From: Chloroflexota bacterium
GTDB taxonomy: Bacteria; Chloroflexota; Dehalococcoidia; Lucifugimonadales; UBA3495
Direction: 5' to 3'
Assembly (NCBI GenBank): GCA_028873965.1
Contig: JAPPMU010000042.1
Coordinates: 128,383-192,382, forward strand
Length of the DNA stretch: 64,000 nucleotides
The notes under the pieces are model-generated. The model saw nothing but the letters and a program-made list of their open reading frames with translations, was not told where the DNA came from and did no database searches. This document shows, piece after piece, positions 59,206 to 64,000 of the stretch. The stretch's first letter is position 1, and every line of letters starts with the position of its first letter. The translations under genes and the position numbers were made by a program.

Positions 59206-60531
59206 ATGCCCCTGCCCACTCCCTTGCAAGGCATTCGCGTGGTCGATTTCACTTGGGTCCGCGCCGGCCCCTGGGCAGCCCGGTGGATGGGTACCCTGGG
59301 CGCCGAGGTCATCAAGGTGGAATGGCCCCTCAACCTGGACACGTTGCGCCAGAACCGCTTCACCGTCCCGCCCGGCGTCGAGCCCGGTCCCAACTCAACC
59401 GGGCAGTTCGCCGACACCAACGCCAACAAGCGCGGCATCAGCGTCAACACCCGGACGGAGGAGGGACTGGATCTGGTCAAGCGCCTGATCTCGGTCTCTG
59501 ACATCGTGATCGAGAACTTCAGCAGCCGCATCATGCAGCGCTGGGGCCTGGGTTACGAGCAGCTCAAGAAGATCCGGCCGGACATCATCTACGTGTCCAT
59601 GGCCGGATTCGGGCACACCGGTCGCTACCACTGGTACGGCACCATGGGCCCGGCGGCCCAGGCGCTGAGCGGACTCACCCACCTGTCCGGTTTGCCGGGG
59701 GCTCCGCCCGCAGGGTGGGGATGGTCCTACTTGGACGACACCGGCGGCATGTATGGCGCTATCAGCGCGTTGACCGCCCTGCGCCACCGCTCCGCCACCG
59801 GCCAGGGCCAGCACGTTGACCTCTCGCAGATGATCACCGGCATCACGCTGACGGGGCCGGCCTTCCTGGACAAGACCGTCAACGGGCGCAAAGCTCGCCG
59901 CGAGGGGTTCCCGCCGGGCAACCGTACCGTGTGGCCCGGCGCCGAGGTGGTCAACAACTACCGCGGCCCCATCGCTGCGCCCCACAACGCCTACCGCACC
60001 TCGCCCGGCGGCTACAACGACTGGGCGACCATCGCCTGCCTGTCCGATGACGAATGGCAGAAACTGGTCAAGCTCATGGGCAGCCCCGACTGGGCCGACG
60101 ACCGTTTCGACACCATCGAGGGCCGGCTCGAGCACCAGGAGGAGATGGACGGCCACATCGAAAAGTGGACCGAAACCATGGGCAAGTACGAGCTCACCGA
60201 AAAGTGTCAGGCCGCCGGCGTCCGCGCCATGGCGGTGCAGAGCAGCCAGGATCGAGTCGACAACGACCCGCAGCTGCGGCACCGGGACATGTACGTTCCC
60301 ATGGACCATCCCATGCTCGGCCCGTGGAAGTTCCAGAACGCACCCTTCAAAATGTCTAAGTCGCCGGCGCGCATCGCGAACCCGCCGCCAATGATCGGGC
60401 AGCACAACCGCGACGTGCTGGAAGACCTGCTCGGCGTCAGCCACGAGGACCTGTTGGACGGGTACGAAAACGGCGTCTTCTGGCCCACCACCATGGACCG
60501 TTACCCCTACATTGAGGAGGCCCTGCGATGA
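59206..60531 (+). CDS. CaiB/BaiF-family CoA-transferase (1)
   Basis: A 441-residue family III CoA-transferase. G-I-R-V-V-D-F-T-W-V-R-A-G-P-W (about 6-20), N-T-R-T-E-E-G-L-D-L-V, and the catalytic Asp in the D-D-T-G-G-M-Y-G-A (about 178-186) block are visible. It transfers CoA between carboxylic acids. The next gene encodes a second member with ATGA overlap, so the pair probably forms a heteromer or acts on consecutive substrates, as in succinyl-CoA-dependent transferases. Confidence 0.93.
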   Translation: MPLPTPLQGIRVVDFTWVRAGPWAARWMGTLGAEVIKVEWPLNLDTLRQNRFTVPPGVEPGPNSTGQFADTNANKRGISVNTRTEEGLDLVKRLISVSDIVIENFSSRIMQRWGLGYEQLKKIRPDIIYVSMAGFGHTGRYHWYGTMGPAAQALSGLTHLSGLPGAPPAGWGWSYLDDTGGMYGAISALTALRHRSATGQGQHVDLSQMITGITLTGPAFLDKTVNGRKARREGFPPGNRTVWPGAEVVNNYRGPIAAPHNAYRTSPGGYNDWATIACLSDDEWQKLVKLMGSPDWADDRFDTIEGRLEHQEEMDGHIEKWTETMGKYELTEKCQAAGVRAMAVQSSQDRVDNDPQLRHRDMYVPMDHPMLGPWKFQNAPFKMSKSPARIANPPPMIGQHNRDVLEDLLGVSHEDLLDGYENGVFWPTTMDRYPYIEEALR

Positions 60532-61841
60532 CATCCGCCAACGGAAATTCACAGGACGGAGTGGACATCGGTGGGGCCAGTCCCGCCGACTTGAGCCAGC
60601 CGGGATCCCTGGACGGCCTTCGGGTCCTGGAGATCTGCGACGAAAAGGGCCAGTTCTGCGGTAAGCTCATGGCCGACAACGGGGCCGATCTCATCAAGAT
60701 CGAACCACCGGGCGGCGAGGCCTGCCGCAGCTTCGGCCCGTTCCTCGATGATGTCCCCCATCGAGAACGCAGCCTGTCCTTCTGGCACTACAACACGTCC
60801 AAGCGGGGCATTACCCTGAACCTGGAAACTCAGCAGGGGCAGGAACTCTTCAAGCGGTTGGCCGCCTCCGCCGACATCGTGCTGGAAAGCCGCAAGCCCG
60901 GTTACCTGGAATCTCTCGGACTGGGCTACGACGTGTTGTCCGCCGACAACCCCGGCCTGATCATGTGCTCGCTCACGCCCTACGGCCAGACCGGCCCGTG
61001 GCGGGACTATATCACCAGCGACATCACGCAGATGGCCGGCGGCGGGCAGATGGCCTCGTCGGGCTACGACGAGATCGACGTGCCCAATGCGCCACCCATC
61101 GCTCCCGGCGGCGGCAACTCCTGGCACATCGGCGCCCACTACGCCTACATCGGCCTCATGGCTGCCCTGTACTACCGCTTCCTCACGGGCGAGGGGCAGT
61201 ATATCGACGCCTCCATCCACGAGGCCTGCGCCCTCACCACCGAGGGTGCGATAGCCATCTACCTGTCCACCGGCGAGGTGGTGCAGCGTCACACCGGCCG
61301 CCACGCCGCGCCCGACATGTCGCCCGCCATCCAGTTCCCCACCGGCGACGGCGGCTGGCTGAACACCACGCGCTCCGGCACCAACCTGACCCCGGCGCGG
61401 CTCAAGCTGCTGGCCGATTGGTTCGACCAGTCGGGCATGGCCGAAGACCTCACCGAAGAGCGTTACCAGGACCCCGAGGTCATCGCGGCGGAGAACGACC
61501 ATATCGTCCAGGTGATGAAGAATTTCTTCATGAACTCCACGCTGATGGACTCTTTCCACGGCGGGCAGCAGCGGGACTTCCCCTGGGGCGCCATCCGCAC
61601 CATGGATGAGCTCGTCGGCGACGACCACCTCACCGACCGCGAGTTCTTCAAAGAGGTTGAACATCCGGAACTGGGCCGCACCTTCACCTACCCAGGCCCG
61701 GCCATGCTGTTCAACGGCTCACCCTGGCGCATCAGCCGCCGCGCGCCTCTCATTGGCGAGCACAACTCGGAGATCCTCCAGGGCGAACTGGGCCTCACCA
61801 ACTCGCGGATGCTGCTCCTGGCGGAAGGCGGCATTATCTGA
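60528..61841 (+). CDS. CaiB/BaiF-family CoA-transferase (2)
   Basis: A 437-residue paralogous family III CoA-transferase. L-R-V-L-E-I-C-D-E-K-G-Q-F-C-G-K-L (about 28-44) replaces the usual start, followed by A-D-L-I-K-I-E-P-P-G-G-E (about 53-64) and I-T-L-N-L-E-T-Q-Q-G-Q-E-L-F-K-R-L. The Asp-catalytic region is not as canonical as in the first gene, so it may be the non-catalytic partner. It overlaps the first gene by 4 bp and the following DUF433 gene by 1 bp. Confidence 0.9.
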   Translation: MTSANGNSQDGVDIGGASPADLSQPGSLDGLRVLEICDEKGQFCGKLMADNGADLIKIEPPGGEACRSFGPFLDDVPHRERSLSFWHYNTSKRGITLNLETQQGQELFKRLAASADIVLESRKPGYLESLGLGYDVLSADNPGLIMCSLTPYGQTGPWRDYITSDITQMAGGGQMASSGYDEIDVPNAPPIAPGGGNSWHIGAHYAYIGLMAALYYRFLTGEGQYIDASIHEACALTTEGAIAIYLSTGEVVQRHTGRHAAPDMSPAIQFPTGDGGWLNTTRSGTNLTPARLKLLADWFDQSGMAEDLTEERYQDPEVIAAENDHIVQVMKNFFMNSTLMDSFHGGQQRDFPWGAIRTMDELVGDDHLTDREFFKEVEHPELGRTFTYPGPAMLFNGSPWRISRRAPLIGEHNSEILQGELGLTNSRMLLLAEGGII

Positions 61842-62419
61842 TGGACGATCCGCGGCACGCCCCACTGTACTCGATACCGGAGTGCGCCCGATATCTGGGG
61901 CTGCCGGCGTCCACGGTGCGCCGTTGGCTCGGCAAACCCGGGTCTGACCGGAAGGCAGCTGGCAAACCTCTGATCATCCCCGCCGGCTCAGACCCGACGG
62001 CCTTATCTTTCACCAATCTGGTGGAGATCTTTGTGCTGTCCTCTTTGAACCGGAACCGCAAAGCAGAATCGCAGAGCCCGGCCGGGAACATCACCGCCAA
62101 ACACGACGACGGGCAGTCACTGGTGAAACGCCAGCTATCAGGGGCTAATTTTTGCTTCAAGCGTGTTGAACACGACGCTGCAGGGATGCCCATACGATTC
62201 TATCCCTTCACCCGCGGTTACGGCCATGAGGATCCGCAGTTGGTGGTAATTGACCCCGCAGTATCGTTCGGCAGGCCCGTCATTGCAGGTTCCGGGGTTC
62301 GTACCTCCGTAGTGGCGCGTCGTATCAAGGGAGGGGAGCAAGTCGCGGATGTTGCAGATGATTACCTGTTGGATCAATCCCAGATAGAAGAGGCGGTACG
62401 TTACGAGTTGGCCGTCTGA
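61841..62419 (+). CDS. DUF433-family antitoxin with N-terminal HTH, central region shortened
   Basis: A 192-residue protein. Residues 9-33 are a MerR-like helix-turn-helix (Y-S-I-P-E-C-A-R-Y-L-G-L-P-A-S-T-V-R-R-W), L-S-F-T-N-L-V-E-I-F-V-L is the usual start of the central domain, and P-Q-L-V-V-I-D-P-A-V-S-F-G-R-P-V-I-A-G-S-G-V (about 132-153) is DUF433. The central stretch (about 68-108, SSLNRNRKAESQSPAG...) is low-complexity and shorter than in full-length relatives, suggesting a deletion or shift. TGATG overlap with the CoA-transferase stop. Confidence 0.75.
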   Translation: MDDPRHAPLYSIPECARYLGLPASTVRRWLGKPGSDRKAAGKPLIIPAGSDPTALSFTNLVEIFVLSSLNRNRKAESQSPAGNITAKHDDGQSLVKRQLSGANFCFKRVEHDAAGMPIRFYPFTRGYGHEDPQLVVIDPAVSFGRPVIAGSGVRTSVVARRIKGGEQVADVADDYLLDQSQIEEAVRYELAV

Positions 62420-62420
62420 C

Positions 62421-62813
62421 ATCATCTTTTTTGCAGATGAAAACCTGGGGCGACGAGTATTCCCCGACCCGTTGCTGGCTGCAGGCGTCAATCTGGAGAT
62501 ATTTCTAGACCATTTCCCATCTGGGACTTTGGACGTAGATTGGATTCCGCCCGTGGCTCAAAACGGATGGATCACACTGACCAGCGATGTGCGGCTGCGC
62601 TACAACCCAAGCGAAAAGGAAGCCGTCATGCAGTCGAACGCTGCGATAATTATTCTGGCCAGTGACTACACGCACCATCGGCTCGCCGAGAATTTCCTTG
62701 CTGCTCGTGAATTGATCGTCAACTTTGTGCGCCAGAACCCCGCTCCATTTATCGCTCGCCTCTACCGGGACCGAATCGAGATGTGGTTGAGCCGGGACGA
62801 TTTGACGCCCTGA
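62421..62813 (+). CDS. DUF5615-like PIN toxin without a standard start codon
   Basis: The frame from 62421 reads I-I-F-F-A-D-E-N-L-G-R-R-V-F-P and continues to D-V-D-W-I-P-P-V-A-Q-N-G-W-I-T-L-T-S-D-V-R-L, the layout of DUF5615/PIN-like toxins with early Asp and mid-chain Asp residues. The open frame extends back only to 62388 and has no ATG, GTG or TTG before TTG 62472, which would delete the conserved A-D-E-N-L-G motif. ATC or an altered start is possible, but the simpler reading is a degenerate toxin. It follows the DUF433 gene with no gap. Confidence 0.65.
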   Translation: MIFFADENLGRRVFPDPLLAAGVNLEIFLDHFPSGTLDVDWIPPVAQNGWITLTSDVRLRYNPSEKEAVMQSNAAIIILASDYTHHRLAENFLAARELIVNFVRQNPAPFIARLYRDRIEMWLSRDDLTP

Positions 62814-62843
62814 CCCAACCCGGGCCGCCGGATGGTCAGCTAT

Positions 62844-63953
62844 CTACCCCATGAACAAATCCTCCGGCAGAAACGCCGACACCGTGAAGTTCGGCACGTC
62901 CACCACGTTGCTCACTTTCAGGTCCACGGCCACGCTGCAGATGACGTAGGCCTGGTTGCGGGAGAAGCCCCGCTCCTGCAGCAGGTCGATCATGTTCAGG
63001 ATGGCGTTGCGGCAGGCGAGCGTCAGGTTCTCGCCCTCGTTCACTCCATCATCGCGCACCGGCATCCCCATGGTGGCGACGAACCGGCGCGGCGCCGCCC
63101 ATTCCGGCGCGATGTAGTAGTCCTCACGGCTGAACCGGGGCCAGCGGATGTTGTGCCGCTCCGCCTCGCCCTTCAGCACTCGGAACCGCACCGTGCACGT
63201 GGCGCCCATCTCCACGGCGGTGACGCACACCTCGCCGTCGCCCTGGGCGAAATGGCCGTCCCCGGTCGAGAACAGCGCGCCGTCGACCGCCACTGGCAGC
63301 AGCAGTTTTGATCCGGTGGAAAGTTGTTTCACGTCGAAGTTTCCGCCGTTCTCCCGGGGCGGCAGCGTGCGGATACCGTGGGTCGCGCCGGCGCCGTTGA
63401 TCGGAACCGCTCCGGCCACGTCCGGCGGCAGGGCCACACCACCCCGTGATGCCAACTCCGCCTCGCGCCGGGTCCACTCATCCAGCTGCGCGTGGGACGG
63501 CGCCACGCCGGAAACGCCCATGAATGACGCGCCGGGCACGCGAACCCCCGGTATCTGGTCCGACGTGGCATACCCATCGGCGATGCTCCAGTGCACCATG
63601 AACGGGTCGGTGAACACGTCGCGCAGGAAGCCGAAGCCGGGGAAGATTACGCTGAAAGCGTAGGGCTGTGGCTGGATGTCCACGAACTCCACTTCCAGCA
63701 GGTCGCCCGGTTCCGCGCCTTTCACCGCCACCGGGCCGGTGAGCGGGTGGATGACGCCAGCGTCCATTCCGGCGAAATCGCCTTCGGTGACGCCGGGCCG
63801 CATCTGGCCGTCGAAGGCGTCCCTGGTTTCCAGTACCACCTCCTCACCCTCGTCCACCTCGACGACGGGGGGGATGTCCGGATGCCAGCGGTTGTGACCC
63901 GTGTTAGACTCCTCGCGCAGGGGCTTGCTGCGGTCGATCGTGATGCTCTGCAT
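62844..63953 (-). CDS. Acetamidase/formamidase family protein
   Basis: A 369-residue cytosolic enzyme. H-N-R-W-H-P-D-I-P-P-V (about 19-29), the metal-site D-A-F-D-G-Q-M (about 45-51), A-V-P-I-N-G-A-G-A-T-H-G-I-R-T-L-P-P-R-E-N-G-G-N-F-D (about 181-206), and S-T-G-D-G-H-F-A-Q-G-D-G-E-V (about 231-244) are typical FmdA/AmdA blocks, with the Glu/Asp ligands present. It hydrolyses formamide or short amides to ammonia. GAGGAGG precedes the ATG. Convergent with the preceding unit; the final 47 bp of the window are its leader. Confidence 0.93.
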   Translation of the reverse strand: MQSITIDRSKPLREESNTGHNRWHPDIPPVVEVDEGEEVVLETRDAFDGQMRPGVTEGDFAGMDAGVIHPLTGPVAVKGAEPGDLLEVEFVDIQPQPYAFSVIFPGFGFLRDVFTDPFMVHWSIADGYATSDQIPGVRVPGASFMGVSGVAPSHAQLDEWTRREAELASRGGVALPPDVAGAVPINGAGATHGIRTLPPRENGGNFDVKQLSTGSKLLLPVAVDGALFSTGDGHFAQGDGEVCVTAVEMGATCTVRFRVLKGEAERHNIRWPRFSREDYYIAPEWAAPRRFVATMGMPVRDDGVNEGENLTLACRNAILNMIDLLQERGFSRNQAYVICSVAVDLKVSNVVDVPNFTVSAFLPEDLFMG

Positions 63954-64000
63954 GAGTATTCCCTCCTCAGCAACCCGCTACCGTGGCCGCTTGCCGGATG

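Overview
The window is about 62% GC, gene-dense bacterial chromosome. Gene content points to an aerobic, F420-using heterotroph, most likely a Chloroflexota lineage of the SAR202/Dehalococcoidia type. The markers are an F420-NADPH reductase, paired CaiB/BaiF CoA-transferases, a lone molybdopterin hydroxylase subunit, an Ldh-family dehydrogenase, an Abhydrolase_10 protein, many Zn/alpha-beta hydrolases and a cytochrome c-fused aa3 oxidase operon. No rRNA or tRNA gene is visible, so the taxonomy is inference.

Layout. 1-5056 (minus strand) is accessory: a HEPN-like gene pair cut by the window edge, two unrecognised small-operon proteins, a deacetylase operon with a nitrile-hydratase-beta-like protein, and a hicB/hicA pair whose toxin is frameshifted. 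5098-8654 carries lysS, an Uma2-type nuclease gene and serS. 8841-12932 holds two YIP1-like membrane paralogues, a 5-FCL-like protein, a FAH-family hydrolase and a zinc alcohol dehydrogenase. 13069-14116 is a two-gene TIR module. 14164-17976 has GNAT, Ldh-family dehydrogenase, ChrA and PIG-L genes. 18020-20472 is a hicBA pair next to a GmrSD-like (DUF262/HNH) restriction protein. 20562-27386 mixes metabolic and unknown genes, including npdG and a xanthine-dehydrogenase-type large subunit. 27505-30347 is a two-component system with a secreted candidate target. 30679-32822 encodes a NuoE/NuoF-like NADH-dehydrogenase module. 35254-38794 is dapB-asd-dapA (lysine/diaminopimelate synthesis). 38937-50122 contains NYN RNase, cmk-plsC, comEC, comEA and assorted enzymes. 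50302-57371 is a complete ctaA-B-C-D-E-F operon for heme A synthesis and the aa3 oxidase. 57593-63953 holds a pentapeptide-repeat/DUF433 antitoxin with a PIN-like toxin, two CoA-transferases followed by a second, apparently decaying DUF433/PIN pair, and an acetamidase/formamidase.

The non-coding space is rich in small non-autonomous elements. Two 176-bp MITEs (30430-30605 and 48599-48774) have 12-bp perfect terminal inverted repeats and exact 8-bp target duplications. A second, unrelated 164-bp element occurs as two identical tandem copies (37421-37758) separated and flanked by three copies of CATGAGGTAT, directly upstream of a near-perfect sigma70 promoter for dapA. Both families carry the same kind of internal CGAAAG-containing palindrome, which also occurs alone at 10.9 kb and 35.0 kb. 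Three copies of an AGGGGCGA...TCGCCCCT palindrome lie just beyond genes between 20.5 and 24.4 kb.

The points most worth following up are the pentapeptide-repeat/DUF433 antitoxin fusion with its PIN-like partner, the TIR protein with its uncharacterised partner, the MITE families with clear target duplications, and the several toxin-antitoxin loci caught in decay.
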